DNA of 64,000 bases from Mesorhizobium ciceri biovar biserrulae WSM1271 (lineage in GTDB: Bacteria > Pseudomonadota > Alphaproteobacteria > Rhizobiales > Rhizobiaceae), in the NCBI RefSeq assembly GCF_000185905.1, contig NC_014923.1, forward strand, positions 2,069,501-2,133,500, in the 5' to 3' direction. The first letter of the stretch is position 1. The number at the start of each line of letters is the position of its first letter. The notes under the pieces were generated by a model that was not told where the DNA came from, did not search any database, and was given only the letters and a program-made list of their open reading frames with translations. Positions 1 to 10,298 of the stretch are shown here, in pieces. The translations under genes were made by a program, and so were the position numbers.

Positions 1-1
1 C

Positions 2-1522
2 AGATGGCTGATGGAGGTGGCGGGCTGGACCTGGCGTATAAAACTGTCGCTGCACCTGACGCTCGATTTGATGCGCGATCTGCGCGAGCGGGCGGAGGAG
101 GAAGCGATCCACGTCTTTGCCCGCAACCTCAAGGATCTACTGCTGGCCGCTCCCGCCGGCTCGCGCGCCACGATGGGGCTCGACCCCGGCATCCGCACCG
201 GCGTCAAGGTGGCGGTGGTCGACGGCACCGGCAAGGTGCTGACAACGACGACGGTCTATCCATTTCCGCCCAGAAACGATGTGCGCGGCACGCAGGCGGA
301 ACTCGCCAAGCTCATCCGCCAGCACAAGGTCGAGCTGATTTCGATCGGCAACGGCACCGGCAGCCGCGAGACGGAAAAGCTGGTGGCCGACATGCTGTCC
401 GACATGCCGGCGGACGGTGGCCCCAAGCCACTGAAAGTGATCGTCAGCGAGGCCGGCGCCTCGGTCTATTCGGCATCGGCAACGGCGGCGGCGGAATTCC
501 CCGGTCTCGACGTGTCGTTGCGCGGCGCCGTGTCGATCGCCCGGCGGCTGCAGGATCCGCTGGCCGAACTGGTCAAGATCGAACCCAAATCGATCGGCGT
601 CGGCCAGTACCAGCATGATGTCGACCAGTACCGTCTCGGCCGCTCGCTGGAAGCGGTGGTCGAGGACGCGGTCAATGCCGTCGGCGTCGATCTCAACACT
701 GCCTCGGCGCCGCTTTTGGCGCGCGTTTCAGGTCTGGGCGCATCGCTGGCCGACGCGATCGTTGCGCATCGCGATGCGACCGGGCCCTTCGCCAGCCGGA
801 AGGACCTGCTCAAGGTGCCGCGGCTCGGACCTCGGGCCTTCGAACAATCCGCCGGGTTCCTGCGCATTGCCAATGGCAGCGAGCCGCTCGACGCCTCGTC
901 GGTGCATCCGGAGGCCTATGGCGTGGCGAAGAAGATCGTCGCTGCCTGCGGGCGCGATGTGCGGTCGTTGATGGGCGATAGCGCCCCGCTCAAGGCACTC
1001 GACCCACGCGTCTTCGTCGACGAGCGTTTCGGCTTGCCGACGGTGCGCGATATCCTGGCGGAGCTGGAAAAGCCCGGCCGCGACCCGCGCCCAGGCTTCA
1101 AGACGGCGACCTTCGCCGACGGCATCGACGACATCAAGGATCTGAAGCCCGGCATGCTGCTGGAAGGCACGGTCACCAACGTGGCCGCCTTCGGCGCCTT
1201 CGTCGATATCGGCGTGCATCAGGACGGGCTGGTGCATGTCTCGCAGCTGGCCGATCGGTTCATCAAGGATGCGCATGAGGTGGTCAAGGCCGGCGACGTG
1301 GTGAAGGTGCGGGTCGTCGATGTCGACATCAAGCGCAAGCGCATCGCGCTTTCCATGCGCAAGGATAGCGGCGAGGGTGGTGCTCCGCGCAGCGGACCGC
1401 GCGACAATGGTGGCGGCAGGCCGGCACCACGTTCGCCGGCACCCCAGCAACGCCAGCCGGAGCGGCCGGCGCAACAGGGAGCGTTCGGTGCTGCTTTGGC
1501 GGATGCGCTGAAGCGAAAGTAG
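2..1522 (+). CDS. tex: Tex-family RNA-binding transcription accessory protein, 5'-truncated
   Basis: C-terminal two thirds of Tex, a cytoplasmic nucleic-acid-binding protein linked to transcription; the true start lies before the window. Reading from the left edge there is a YqgF/RNase H-like segment ([15 protein letters not shown] near nt 178), a helix-hairpin-helix region ([17 protein letters not shown], then [11 protein letters not shown], about nt 730-870) and an S1 RNA-binding domain ([16 protein letters not shown] ... GLVHVSQL, nt 1140-1360). A low-complexity Pro/Arg/Gly/Gln tail follows, ending ALADALKRK. Domain order and the S1 sequence are typical of Tex. Its end faces the end of the toxin gene (convergent, 17 bp between). 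The methionine at nt 11 is internal and should not be used as a start. Confidence 0.95.
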   Translation, partial: RWLMEVAGWTWRIKLSLHLTLDLMRDLRERAEEEAIHVFARNLKDLLLAAPAGSRATMGLDPGIRTGVKVAVVDGTGKVLTTTTVYPFPPRNDVRGTQAELAKLIRQHKVELISIGNGTGSRETEKLVADMLSDMPADGGPKPLKVIVSEAGASVYSASATAAAEFPGLDVSLRGAVSIARRLQDPLAELVKIEPKSIGVGQYQHDVDQYRLGRSLEAVVEDAVNAVGVDLNTASAPLLARVSGLGASLADAIVAHRDATGPFASRKDLLKVPRLGPRAFEQSAGFLRIANGSEPLDASSVHPEAYGVAKKIVAACGRDVRSLMGDSAPLKALDPRVFVDERFGLPTVRDILAELEKPGRDPRPGFKTATFADGIDDIKDLKPGMLLEGTVTNVAAFGAFVDIGVHQDGLVHVSQLADRFIKDAHEVVKAGDVVKVRVVDVDIKRKRIALSMRKDSGEGGAPRSGPRDNGGGRPAPRSPAPQQRQPERPAQQGAFGAALADALKRK

Positions 1523-1539
1523 CTATTCTGCGACGAGCC

Positions 1540-1863
1540 CTATGAGTGTTCCAGCCCAACGAGACAGGGAGGCGTGGAGTTCAAGAGCCATTGAGTGTCG
1601 CGGGCACCATGCAAGACGCGCTCGACACGCACCTCATCGCCGTCGGTGGTGTAGAAAATAACATAGCGATGAAATGCAAAGGAGCGCAGGCCGGGCCATA
1701 GGGTCGGGCGGGGGACGCCGCCATGCGGCACGTCTGCAATGCGGCTACAGCGTTCCCTGAGCGCGGCAATGAAGCGCCGACCCGCAGCCGGATTTTCAGC
1801 ATGGATGTAGTCGCTGATCTCTTCGACGTCCTGCGCGGCGGCTGGCGCAAATATGACCGCCAT
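1540..1863 (-). CDS. RelE/ParE-family toxin of a type II toxin-antitoxin pair
   Basis: A 107-residue protein with the RelE/ParE fold pattern: N-terminal FAPAAAQDVEEISDYI helix, then GRRFIAALRERCSRIADVPHGG, a RSFAFHRYVIFYTTDGDEVRVERVLHGARD strand region close to the C-terminus, as in ParE. ParE toxins act on DNA gyrase and RelE toxins on ribosome-bound mRNA; the GRRF/LRPG-like arrangement and the ParD-type partner favour ParE. It starts 3 bp after the stop of the antitoxin, so the two genes are translationally linked. The tail after ARDT (about 17 residues) is longer than usual. No catalytic assignment is possible from sequence alone. Confidence 0.88.
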   Translation of the reverse strand: MAVIFAPAAAQDVEEISDYIHAENPAAGRRFIAALRERCSRIADVPHGGVPRPTLWPGLRSFAFHRYVIFYTTDGDEVRVERVLHGARDTQWLLNSTPPCLVGLEHS

Positions 1864-1866
1864 AGT

Positions 1867-2121
1867 TCACGGCTTTCCGCCGCGGTATTTTGCTTCCAGC
1901 CGCTGAAATACCTCTTCGGCAGGGATACCTGGGCCGCTTTCCACGCCTTTGCGGATATCCGCGCGCAACGCAGCAAGCTTTGCCTTGCGCTGTTCTTCGC
2001 GCTCTTCCAGCAGGCGCAGGCTATCGCGCATAACCTCACTGGCGCTGGCATAGCGGCCGCTTTCCACCAACTCGCGAACCAATGTCTCATAGCGCGTGCC
2101 GATGCTGTAGCTTGCAGGCAT
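1867..2121 (-). CDS. ParD-like antitoxin (ribbon-helix-helix)
   Basis: An 84-residue protein MPASYSIGTRYETLVRELVE... with ASASEVMRDSLRLLEEREE, the ParD/CopG-type ribbon-helix-helix dimer signature, followed by a charged C-terminal half that would bind the toxin. The start at 2121 is set by a good ribosome-binding site (aaaggagag, 4 nt upstream); the frame is open much further upstream but that part overlaps the LysR gene in another frame and is not coding. It is the first gene of the antitoxin-toxin operon and probably represses it through the palindrome just upstream (2148-2164). Confidence 0.9.
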   Translation of the reverse strand: MPASYSIGTRYETLVRELVESGRYASASEVMRDSLRLLEEREEQRKAKLAALRADIRKGVESGPGIPAEEVFQRLEAKYRGGKP

Positions 2122-2147
2122 GGTCTCTCCTTTCGCTTTATCCAATA

Positions 2148-2164
2148 TTATCAATTTTTGATAA
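2148..2164. promoter_or_regulatory. Palindrome upstream of the antitoxin gene, candidate autoregulatory operator
   Basis: TTATCAA-TTT-TTGATAA is a perfect 7-bp inverted repeat with a 3-bp spacer, 27 bp upstream of the antitoxin start. On the minus strand a TTGACT (-35-like) lies just outside it and a GATAAT/TATT (-10-like) inside its edge, so a bound ParD dimer would block polymerase. The inverted repeat is seen directly; its use as operator is inferred from the usual ParD autoregulation. Confidence 0.55.
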
Positions 2165-2174
2165 ACCGGCCAAG

Positions 2175-3071
2175 TCAAATTTGACGTGCGACCTGACCGA
2201 GCAGCCAGTCGCGAAAACTGGCGACCGGCGGATGGCCGCGCTTGTCGTGCGGGACGACGAGATAGTAGGCACTGCGGCTTTGCATGGGCTGGCCTGGCGC
2301 CGGCACCAGCTGGCCGCGCTGCAATTCGCCTGCAATAAGGATCAACGGCAGCAGCGCCACACCGAGCCCCGCCATGCAGGCCTGGGCGGCGGTGCCGAAC
2401 TGTTCGAACTGCATGCCGGGTCCGGTCGGCGCGCTCAGGCCCTGATGCTCGAACCATTCGGTCCAGGCGCCAGGACGCGTCGCCATGTGCAGCAGCGGCA
2501 GGCGGCCGATATCGGCCGGTGCGGCGATGGCGCGGCCGGCGAGGAATTCGGGCGACACGACCGGCGCCACGGTTTCGCGCACCAACAGTGTCGAGTCGGC
2601 CTCCGGCCAGTCCGGCAGGCCGTAGTGGATGGCGGCATCCAGCCTCTCCCTGGCGAAGTCGAAGCGGCCGACGCGGGTGACGAAATTGATGGTGATATCG
2701 GGATTGTTTTCGACGAAATCGGGGATCATCGGCATCAGCCAGCGCGTGCCGAAGGTCGGCAAAATGGCAAGGTTCAGCATGCCACTATGCCGATTGCTCA
2801 TCAATCCAAGGGCTGCGTCACGCAATTGCCCAAGTGCTGAACGCACTGCCTCGGCGTAGATCTCGCCCGATGCCGACAGCCTGACATTGCGGCTATCGCG
2901 TTCGAACAGCCGGCGGCCGAACTGATCTTCCAGAAGTTTGATCTGGCGGCTGACCGCGCCCTGGGTCAGATCTAGCTCCTGGGCGGCGGCGGTGAAACTG
3001 CCGAGCCGGGCCACAGCCTCGAAGGCGGCAAGGGCGCTGATGTTGGGCAAAAGGCGGCGCTGGACACTCAT
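2175..3071 (-). CDS. LysR-family transcriptional regulator (GcvA/GcdR-like)
   Basis: A 298-residue LysR regulator: N-terminal winged helix-turn-helix (LAAFEAVARLGSFTAAAQELDLTQGAVSRQIKLLEDQFGRRLF split over residues 13-56), linker helix and a C-terminal periplasmic-binding-like effector domain (IPDFVENNPDI, PGMQFEQFGTAAQACMAGLGVALLP). The start MSVQRRLLPN at 3071 matches the GcvA subgroup, whose members begin with this short lead. It is transcribed divergently from glutaryl-CoA dehydrogenase, 137 bp away, the arrangement of the known GcdR regulator of glutarate/lysine catabolism. The effector is inferred to be glutarate or a related metabolite. Confidence 0.9.
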   Translation of the reverse strand: MSVQRRLLPNISALAAFEAVARLGSFTAAAQELDLTQGAVSRQIKLLEDQFGRRLFERDSRNVRLSASGEIYAEAVRSALGQLRDAALGLMSNRHSGMLNLAILPTFGTRWLMPMIPDFVENNPDITINFVTRVGRFDFARERLDAAIHYGLPDWPEADSTLLVRETVAPVVSPEFLAGRAIAAPADIGRLPLLHMATRPGAWTEWFEHQGLSAPTGPGMQFEQFGTAAQACMAGLGVALLPLILIAGELQRGQLVPAPGQPMQSRSAYYLVVPHDKRGHPPVASFRDWLLGQVARQI

Positions 3072-3089
3072 GATCCATTCTTAATGCTC

Positions 3090-3107
3090 ATTGATCGGTG
3101 AATCAAT
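3090..3107. promoter_or_regulatory. ATTGAT-N6-ATCAAT inverted repeat, candidate LysR operator
   Basis: The region between the divergent LysR and gcdH genes holds ATTGAT cggtga ATCAAT, a perfect 6-bp inverted repeat containing a T-N11-A style LysR core. It lies 18 bp upstream of the LysR start codon and about 100 bp upstream of gcdH, fitting repression of its own gene and activation of gcdH. Function is inferred. Confidence 0.5.
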
Positions 3108-3208
3108 TTCGTTTGATTTTTTCGAGGCACAGGCCGATAGAACGGGCCAACATTTTGCTTCATGCGTGTCATCGTTTTGAGCGACAAGCATTGGTTTGGG
3201 AGAACGTC

Positions 3209-4405
3209 ATGGCCGCCGACAAGAACGCATTCGTCTGGGAAGACCCGTTCCTGATCGAGGGCCAGCTTTCGGAAGACGAGCGCATGGTGCGCGACGGGGC
3301 GGCCGCCTTCGCCGCCGACAGACTGGCGCCGCGGATCGAGGACGCCTACCTCAACGAGACCTTCGACACCGCGATCTTCCGTGAAATGGGCGAGGCCGGC
3401 CTGCTCGGCATCAACATCCCTGAAGAATTCGGCGGGCTTGGCGCGAACTACGTCACCTATGGGCTGGTCGCACGCGAAGTAGAGCGCGTCGATTCCGGCT
3501 ATCGGTCGATGATGTCAGTGCAGTCGTCGCTGGTGATGTATCCGATCTATGCCTATGGCTCGGACGAACAGCGCAAGAAGTACCTGCCCAAGCTCGCCAG
3601 CGGCGAGTGGATCGGCTGTTTCGGCCTGACCGAGCCGGATGCAGGCTCCGACCCGGGCGGTATGAAGACGCGCGCTGAGAAGACCGCCAACGGCTACAAG
3701 CTGTCCGGTTCGAAGATGTGGATTTCCAACGCGCCCGTCGCCGATGTGTTCGTCGTCTGGGCGAAGCTGAAGGGGGAGAACGGCAAGGACGAGATCCGTG
3801 GCTTCGTGCTGGAAAAGGGCATGAAAGGGCTTTCGGCGCCGAAGATCGGCGGCAAGCTGTCGCTGCGGGCGTCGATCACCGGCGAAGTGGTGATGGAAGG
3901 CGTCGAGGTCGGCGAGGACGCGCTGCTGCCCAACGCAAAGGGCCTTGGCGGACCGTTCGGATGCCTCAACCGGGCTCGCTTTGGCATTTCCTGGGGCTCG
4001 ATGGGCGCCGCCGAGGATTGCTGGCACCGCGCCCGCCAATACGGTCTCGACCGCAAGCAGTTCGGCAAGCCGCTGGCCGGGACGCAGCTCTACCAGAAGA
4101 AGCTTGCCGACATGCAGACCGAAATTGCGTTGGGATTGCAGGCGTCCTTGCGCGTCGGGCGGCTGCTGGATGAAGGCAAGATGGCGCCGGAAATGATCTC
4201 GATCGTCAAGCGCAACAATTGCGGCAAGGCGCTGGACATCGCCCGCCAGGCCCGCGACATGCATGGCGGCAACGGCATCCAGATCGGCTACCACGTCATG
4301 CGCCACGCGCAGAACCTGGAGACGGTCAACACCTATGAAGGCACGCATGACGTGCATGCGCTGATCCTGGGAAGGGCGCAGACGGGGTTGCAGGCATTTT
4401 TCTGA
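3209..4405 (+). CDS. gcdH: Glutaryl-CoA dehydrogenase
   Basis: A 398-residue FAD acyl-CoA dehydrogenase that oxidatively decarboxylates glutaryl-CoA to crotonyl-CoA in lysine, hydroxylysine and tryptophan breakdown. Visible marks: [14 protein letters not shown]-terminus and the RMVRD entry helix, the FAD-binding [20 protein letters not shown] segment, [13 protein letters not shown], and the C-terminal catalytic base in [18 protein letters not shown] (Glu377). The [13 protein letters not shown] ending is characteristic of GcdH rather than of other acyl-CoA dehydrogenases. I chose ATG 3209 (MAADKN) over the further upstream ATG at 3098 because it gives the family length and a gGGAGaacgtc ribosome-binding site. 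Probably controlled by the divergent LysR gene. Confidence 0.93.
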   Translation: MAADKNAFVWEDPFLIEGQLSEDERMVRDGAAAFAADRLAPRIEDAYLNETFDTAIFREMGEAGLLGINIPEEFGGLGANYVTYGLVAREVERVDSGYRSMMSVQSSLVMYPIYAYGSDEQRKKYLPKLASGEWIGCFGLTEPDAGSDPGGMKTRAEKTANGYKLSGSKMWISNAPVADVFVVWAKLKGENGKDEIRGFVLEKGMKGLSAPKIGGKLSLRASITGEVVMEGVEVGEDALLPNAKGLGGPFGCLNRARFGISWGSMGAAEDCWHRARQYGLDRKQFGKPLAGTQLYQKKLADMQTEIALGLQASLRVGRLLDEGKMAPEMISIVKRNNCGKALDIARQARDMHGGNGIQIGYHVMRHAQNLETVNTYEGTHDVHALILGRAQTGLQAFF

Positions 4406-4517
4406 GCCGGTAACCGTTGCTTAAATTAGGTGCACCGCAACATCTCTGCTTGGAGAATGGTCGCCAGATGTGTCAGGGTTCAGCGAAATCGTTTGAAACG
4501 CTGAATTCCGGGGCCCC

Positions 4518-7500
4518 ATGGCAATTCTGGCAGCCGTCTACCACCTGACCCATTACAAATACGACCGGCCGGTGGTTCTCGGGCCCCAGATCATCCGGCT
4601 GCAGCCGGCGCCGCATTCCCGTACCAAGGTGCTGAGCCATTCGCTCAAGGTCGAGCCGGCGAACCACTTCGTCAATCTGCAGCAGGATCCTTACGGCAAT
4701 TTCCTCGCCCGCTTCGTCTTTCCGGAGCCAGTGACGGAGTTGAAGATCGAGGTTGACCTCGTCGCCGACATGACGGTCTACAATCCGTTCGATTTCTTCG
4801 TCGAGCCGTCGGCCGAGGCGTTTCCGTTCGAGTATCCGGAAGAGATACGCGACGATCTCGCCATCTATCGCACTCCGGAGCCGGCGGGACCGCTGCTGTC
4901 GGCGCTGCTGAAGACCATCGATCGCAGCGCTGCCAACACCGTCAATTTCCTGGTCGATCTCAACGCGCGGCTGCAGCGCGAGATCGCCTATATCGTGCGC
5001 ATGGAAACCGGTGTGTTCTCGCCGGAAGAGACCTTGGCCGCGAAAAAGGGATCGTGCCGGGATTCGAGCTGGCTGCTGGTGCAGATCCTGCGCAATCTCG
5101 GCATCGCGGCGCGCTTCGTTTCCGGCTATCTGGTCCAGTTGAAGCCCGATCTGGTGGCGCTGGACGGTCCAGCCGGAACCGCCGTCGACTTCACCGATCT
5201 GCATGCGTGGTGCGAGGTCTATCTTCCCGGCGCCGGCTGGATCGGCTTCGATCCGACCTCGGGCCTGCTCACCGGCGAGAGCCATGTGCCGCTGGCCGCC
5301 ACGCCGCATTTCCGCAACGCGGCCCCGATTTCCGGCATGGCGAGCTTCGCCAATGTCGAATTCGGCTTCGAGATGCGGGTCGACCGCATCGCCGAACATC
5401 CGCGCATCACCAAGCCATTTTCGGACGAAAGCTGGCAGGCGCTCGACGCTCTGGGCAACAAGGTCGATAAAGCACTTGCCGCCGGCGACGTGCGGCTGAC
5501 GATGGGCGGCGAGCCGACTTTCGTGTCGATCGACGATTTCGAGTCGGCCGAATGGAACACCGCCGCCGTCGGTCCCACCAAGCGCGAAAAGGCGGACGAA
5601 CTGATCCGTAAACTGCGCGAGCGCTTTGCGCCGGGCGGCTTTCTCCATTACGGCCAGGGCAAATGGTACCCGGGCGAAAGCCTGCCGCGCTGGACCTTTT
5701 CGCTCTACTGGCGTGCCGACGGCCAGCCGGTGTGGAGCGATCCGTCGCTGATCGCACGCGAAAAGAGCGAGGCCGATATCGGCCCGAAGCAGGCCGAAAG
5801 CCTGCTCACCGCGATTGCCGGCGAGCTCGGCATCGACAAAGCCATGGTCAGCGAAGCCTATGAGGATCCGGCCGAATGGCTGCTCAAGGAAGGCAAGCTG
5901 CCCGACAATGTCGATCCGTCCAACTCCAGGCTGGAGGATCCGGAAGAACGCAGCCGCATGGCGAAAGTGTTCGAGCGCGGGCTGACCAAACCGTCCGGCT
6001 ATGTGCTCCCCGTCCAGCGCTGGAACAGCCAGGCATCGGATCCGCGCTGGCGTTCGGAAAAATGGAAGACGCGGCGTGGCCGGCTGTTCCTGGTGCCAGG
6101 CGATTCACCGGTCGGCTACCGGCTGCCGCTCGGCACGTTGCCCTATGTGCCGCCGGAGCAATTCCCTTATATAGTGCCGGTCGATCCGTCACTGCCACGC
6201 GGCCCGCTGCCCGCGCGTGAAGCCATACTGGCCGGACCGGCTCCAGCCGAACTGGAAGGCGCCGACGAGATGGCGCGCCGCCAGCAGGCGGCATCGTTCA
6301 CCGCTGCGACCGGCCAGCAGGAGCGGGTCGAGCAGGAGATCACCGAGATCGGCGGCGCGGTGCGCACCGCACTTTCGGTCGAACCGCGCGATGGGCGGCT
6401 TTGCGTGTTCATGCCGCCGGTCGAGGCGCTGGAAGACTATCTCGAACTGGTCGCGGCGGCCGAGAACGCGGCGAAGGCGATAGGCCTTCCCGTGCACATC
6501 GAAGGCTATGGCCCGCCGCACGATCCGCGCCTCAACGTCATCCGCGTCGCGCCTGACCCAGGCGTCATCGAGGTCAACATCCATCCTGCATCCAACTGGC
6601 AGGATTGCGTGGCGACGACGACGGCGATCTACGAGGAGGCGCGGCAGACACGGCTTGGCGCAGACAAGTTCATGATCGATGGCCGCCACACCGGTACCGG
6701 CGGCGGCAACCATGTCGTGGTCGGCGGTGCGACACCCAATGACAGCCCGTTCCTGCGAAGGCCGGACCTGCTGAAGAGCCTGGTGCTGCAATGGCAGCGC
6801 CATCCGTCGCTGTCCTACCTGTTCTCCGGCCTGTTCATCGGGCCGACCAGCCAGGCGCCACGCTTCGACGAAGCACGTCACGACTCGCTCTACGAGCTTG
6901 AGATCGCTATGGCGCAGGTGCCGCATCCAGACCAGGGCAACGCACCCTTGCCATGGCTGGTCGACCGGCTGTTCCGCAATTTGTTGACCGACGTCACCGG
7001 GAATACGCATCGTTCGGAAATCTGCATCGACAAGCTGTTCTCGCCCGACGGACCGACCGGCCGGCTGGGGCTGGTCGAATTCCGCGGCTTCGAGATGCCG
7101 CCCAATGCACGCATGTCGCTGGCGCAGCAACTTTTGGTGCGCGCCATCATCGCACGTGCGTGGAAGAACCCGCTCGACGGCCGCTTCGTGCGATGGGGCA
7201 CTTCTCTGCACGATCGTTTCATGCTGCCGCATCATGTCTGGGCCGATTTCCTCGACGTGCTCGACGACCTCAAGCTCAACGGTTTTGAGTTCCGTCCCGA
7301 ATGGTTCGACGCCCAGCTCGAATTCCGCTTTCCGTTCTGCGGCGAGGTTCAGCATGCCGGCATCAAGCTGGAACTGCGCCAGGCGCTGGAACCGTGGCAT
7401 GTCATGGGCGAGCAAGGCGCGATCGGCGGCACCGTGCGCTTCGTCGATTCCTCGGTCGAACGGCTGCAGGTCAAGACCGAAGGGCTGAACCCGGAGCGCC

Positions 7501-7877
7501 ACGCAGTCGTCTGCAACGGCCGCATCGTGCCGATGAAGGTCACTGACAATCGCGAAGTGGCGGTGGCAGGCGTGCGCTTCAAGGCCTGGCAGCCGGCATC
7601 GGGCCTGCATCCGGCGCTGCCGGTCAACACGCCGCTGGTCTTCGACATCTATGACCGATGGTCGGGCCGTGCGGTCGGCGGCTGCGTCTACCATGTCGCC
7701 CATCCCGGCGGGCGCAATTACGACACCTTTCCGGTCAATGGCAACGAGGCGGAAGCTCGGCGGCTCGCCCGCTTCGAACCGCGTGGTCATACGCCATCCG
7801 CCTATGTGATCCGTGAAGAACAACCGGCGGAAGATTTCCCGATGACCCTTGACCTTCGGCGGCCGGCAAGACTCTGA
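4518..7877 (+). CDS. Transglutaminase-like / DUF2126 two-domain protein
   Basis: A 1119-residue protein. Residues 1-85 are the bacterial transglutaminase N-terminal beta domain; residues about 160-270 the cysteine-protease-like core with Cys180 ([10 protein letters not shown]), His229 ([10 protein letters not shown]) and Asp245 (IGFDPTSG) forming the triad. From about residue 300 to the end lies DUF2126, a large domain found fused to such transglutaminases (for example [46 protein letters not shown]). First gene of a three-gene operon with an ATP-grasp/alpha-E protein 6 bp downstream. Established knowledge: these families co-occur as predicted amide-bond forming and hydrolysing peptide-modification systems; the substrate is unknown. 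Confidence 0.93.
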   Translation: MAILAAVYHLTHYKYDRPVVLGPQIIRLQPAPHSRTKVLSHSLKVEPANHFVNLQQDPYGNFLARFVFPEPVTELKIEVDLVADMTVYNPFDFFVEPSAEAFPFEYPEEIRDDLAIYRTPEPAGPLLSALLKTIDRSAANTVNFLVDLNARLQREIAYIVRMETGVFSPEETLAAKKGSCRDSSWLLVQILRNLGIAARFVSGYLVQLKPDLVALDGPAGTAVDFTDLHAWCEVYLPGAGWIGFDPTSGLLTGESHVPLAATPHFRNAAPISGMASFANVEFGFEMRVDRIAEHPRITKPFSDESWQALDALGNKVDKALAAGDVRLTMGGEPTFVSIDDFESAEWNTAAVGPTKREKADELIRKLRERFAPGGFLHYGQGKWYPGESLPRWTFSLYWRADGQPVWSDPSLIAREKSEADIGPKQAESLLTAIAGELGIDKAMVSEAYEDPAEWLLKEGKLPDNVDPSNSRLEDPEERSRMAKVFERGLTKPSGYVLPVQRWNSQASDPRWRSEKWKTRRGRLFLVPGDSPVGYRLPLGTLPYVPPEQFPYIVPVDPSLPRGPLPAREAILAGPAPAELEGADEMARRQQAASFTAATGQQERVEQEITEIGGAVRTALSVEPRDGRLCVFMPPVEALEDYLELVAAAENAAKAIGLPVHIEGYGPPHDPRLNVIRVAPDPGVIEVNIHPASNWQDCVATTTAIYEEARQTRLGADKFMIDGRHTGTGGGNHVVVGGATPNDSPFLRRPDLLKSLVLQWQRHPSLSYLFSGLFIGPTSQAPRFDEARHDSLYELEIAMAQVPHPDQGNAPLPWLVDRLFRNLLTDVTGNTHRSEICIDKLFSPDGPTGRLGLVEFRGFEMPPNARMSLAQQLLVRAIIARAWKNPLDGRFVRWGTSLHDRFMLPHHVWADFLDVLDDLKLNGFEFRPEWFDAQLEFRFPFCGEVQHAGIKLELRQALEPWHVMGEQGAIGGTVRFVDSSVERLQVKTEGLNPERHAVVCNGRIVPMKVTDNREVAVAGVRFKAWQPASGLHPALPVNTPLVFDIYDRWSGRAVGGCVYHVAHPGGRNYDTFPVNGNEAEARRLARFEPRGHTPSAYVIREEQPAEDFPMTLDLRRPARL

Positions 7878-7883
7878 TCAGCA

Positions 7884-10295
7884 ATGGCAAAGGGGAATCA
7901 CAAGAGGGGACGCGGCAAGCCGCAGACCCACAGACTGCTGGAGCACTACCAGCCTATCGACGGCGTCGTCGACGAGATGGTCGACGCATCGGGCAATCCT
8001 CGCCCGGCCTGGAAGCATTTTGTCGAGGCGCTCGAGGAACTCGGTGCTGAAAAGCTCGGCCAGCGCTTTGCCCGCGCCGACCAGTATCTGCGCGATGCCG
8101 GCGTTTATTACCGCGTCTATGACAAGGCCGGCGCCAATGAACGCGAATGGCCGCTGGCGCATGTCCCGGTTCTCATCGAAGAGAGCGAGTGGGCGGCGAT
8201 CAGCGCCGGCCTCGTGCAGCGCGCCGAACTGTTCGAGGAAACCATCGCCGATATATACGGGCCGAACCGGCTGGTCGAAAAAGGCATCCTGCCGGCGGGA
8301 TTGATCGCCGCCAGCCCCGAATATTTGCGGCCTGTCGTCGGCACCAAGCCGGCCGGCGGCCACTTCCTGCATTTCTGCGCCTTCGAGCTCGGCCGTGGAC
8401 CTGACGGCCAGTGGTGGGTGCTTGGCGATCGCACGCAGGCGCCGTCCGGCGCCGGTTTCGCACTGGAAAACCGCGTCGCCACCACACGCGCGCTGTCCGA
8501 CATCTATGGCGAGATGCATGTGCACCGTCTTGCCGGCTTTTTCCGCCGTTTTCGCGACGCGCTGATCGGCATGGCCAAGGAGACCGACGGCCGCGTCGCC
8601 ATCCTCACGCCGGGGCCGCTCAACGAAACCTATTACGAACACGCCTACATCGCCCGCTACCTTGGCATCATGCTGCTCGAAGGCGAGGATTTGACCGTTT
8701 CAGGCGGCCGGCTCATGGTGCGCACGGTTTCCGGCCTGATGCCGATCAGCGTGTTGTGGCGGCGGCTCGATGCCGCCTTCGCCGACCCGCTCGAACTGCG
8801 CCCGGATTCGCAGATCGGCACGCCGGGCCTGGTCGAGGCGATCCGCCAGGGCGCGGTTGCTACCGTCAATGCGCTTGGCTCCGGCCTGATGGAGACGCGT
8901 GCGCTGCTAGCCTTCCTGCCCAAGATTTCACGGGCTTTGCGGGGCGAGGAATTGCTGCTGCCAAGCGTCGCGACATGGTGGTGCGGGCAAGCAACCGAAC
9001 GCGCGCATGTGCTGGCCAACATCGATCGCATGGTGATCGGGCCGGCGCTGTCGACGAGACTTGCCTTCGAGGATGACGATTCAACGAAGCTCGGCTCGGC
9101 GCTGTCGGCCGGAGAGCGGGCGGAGCTGGTGGCGCGCATCGAACGCGATGGCGGCGATTTCGTCGGCCAGGAAGCGGTGACGCTTTCGACGACGCCGGTC
9201 TATGTCGGCGGGTGGCTGGAGCCGCGGCCAGCGAGCCTGCGCGTCTACCTGGCGCGAACGCCGGAGGGCTGGACGGTGATGCCGGGCGGTTTTGCCCGCA
9301 TCGGCCTGTCGCTCGACCCGACGGCGATCGCCATGCAGCGTGGCGGCCAGGCAGCGGATGTCTGGGTTGTCAGCGACAAACCGGTGGAGCGCGAGACGCT
9401 GCTGCCGCAGGAAGGCGACAGTTTCAGCCGCACCAGGCCCGGCAGCCTGCCCAGTCGCGCGGCGGAGAACCTGACCTGGCTCGGCCGCTATATCGAGCGC
9501 TCGGAAGACACGGTGCGCATCCTGCGCGCCTACCATGTGCGGCTCGCCGAAACGTCCGACCCGGACATGCCGCTGCTCGCCGACATCAGGGATTATCTCG
9601 AACCTTTCGGCATCGACGTCGAGACGGCGATCCCGTCAGGGCTGATCGGCACGCTGGATAGCGCGGTCTACAGCGCCGGGCAAATCCGCGACCGCTTCTC
9701 GCCCGACGGCTGGCTGGCGCTGAAGGACCTGTCGAAAACCATCCATCAGTTCGCAACGACGGTCGCGCCCGGCGACGACGCGACCCGGGCGATGACAGTC
9801 ATCCTGCGTAAGCTCGCCGGCTTTTCCGGCCTGCTGCACGAGAACATGTACCGCTTCGCCGGCTGGCGTTTCCTCGAGATCGGCCGCCGGCTGGAGCGCG
9901 GCATCCAGATCTCCCGCACGCTGTCGCGGCTGACCAGCGCCAAGGCGCCGGACGGCGCGCTAGACATGATGCTGGAGATCGGCGACAGCGTGATGACCCA
10001 TCGCCGCCAATATCCGGTGCAGGCCGGCCGGCGCACGGTGATCGACCTGCTGGCGCTCGATCCGCTTAACCCGCGCTCCATCCTGTTCCAGCTCGAAAGG
10101 CTGAAGGCCGAAATCGGCCTGTTGCCGTCGCTCGGCGGGGAGGGGCAAATGTCGCCGGCGGCGAAGGAAATCCTGCAGCTCAACACCCAGATCGCCATCA
10201 AGGAGCCTTCGGATATGACGGCAAAGGCGCTGGACGAGCTCGCCCACGAAATCGGCGGCCTCTACAACAGCCTCGCCAAAGCCTATTTCGGATAA
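7884..10295 (+). CDS. Circularly permuted ATP-grasp (DUF404/DUF407) fused to alpha-E domain (DUF403)
   Basis: An 803-residue fusion. Residues 1 to about 475 are the circularly permuted ATP-grasp ligase (HFLHFCAFELGRGPDGQWWVLGDRTQAPSG split across nt 8360-8450; AILTPGPLNETYYEHAYIARYLG; LEGEDLTVSGGRLMVRT; VNALGSGLMETRALLAFLP), predicted to form an amide bond using ATP. Residues about 515-803 are the helical alpha-E domain (SRAAENLTWLGRYIERSEDTVRILRAYH ... GDSVMTHRRQYPVQAGRRTVIDLL). In many bacteria the two are separate adjacent genes; here they are fused. It sits between two transglutaminase genes with 6-bp and 3-bp gaps, so all three products are expected to work together. Confidence 0.93.
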   Translation: MAKGNHKRGRGKPQTHRLLEHYQPIDGVVDEMVDASGNPRPAWKHFVEALEELGAEKLGQRFARADQYLRDAGVYYRVYDKAGANEREWPLAHVPVLIEESEWAAISAGLVQRAELFEETIADIYGPNRLVEKGILPAGLIAASPEYLRPVVGTKPAGGHFLHFCAFELGRGPDGQWWVLGDRTQAPSGAGFALENRVATTRALSDIYGEMHVHRLAGFFRRFRDALIGMAKETDGRVAILTPGPLNETYYEHAYIARYLGIMLLEGEDLTVSGGRLMVRTVSGLMPISVLWRRLDAAFADPLELRPDSQIGTPGLVEAIRQGAVATVNALGSGLMETRALLAFLPKISRALRGEELLLPSVATWWCGQATERAHVLANIDRMVIGPALSTRLAFEDDDSTKLGSALSAGERAELVARIERDGGDFVGQEAVTLSTTPVYVGGWLEPRPASLRVYLARTPEGWTVMPGGFARIGLSLDPTAIAMQRGGQAADVWVVSDKPVERETLLPQEGDSFSRTRPGSLPSRAAENLTWLGRYIERSEDTVRILRAYHVRLAETSDPDMPLLADIRDYLEPFGIDVETAIPSGLIGTLDSAVYSAGQIRDRFSPDGWLALKDLSKTIHQFATTVAPGDDATRAMTVILRKLAGFSGLLHENMYRFAGWRFLEIGRRLERGIQISRTLSRLTSAKAPDGALDMMLEIGDSVMTHRRQYPVQAGRRTVIDLLALDPLNPRSILFQLERLKAEIGLLPSLGGEGQMSPAAKEILQLNTQIAIKEPSDMTAKALDELAHEIGGLYNSLAKAYFG

Positions 10296-10298
10296 ATC

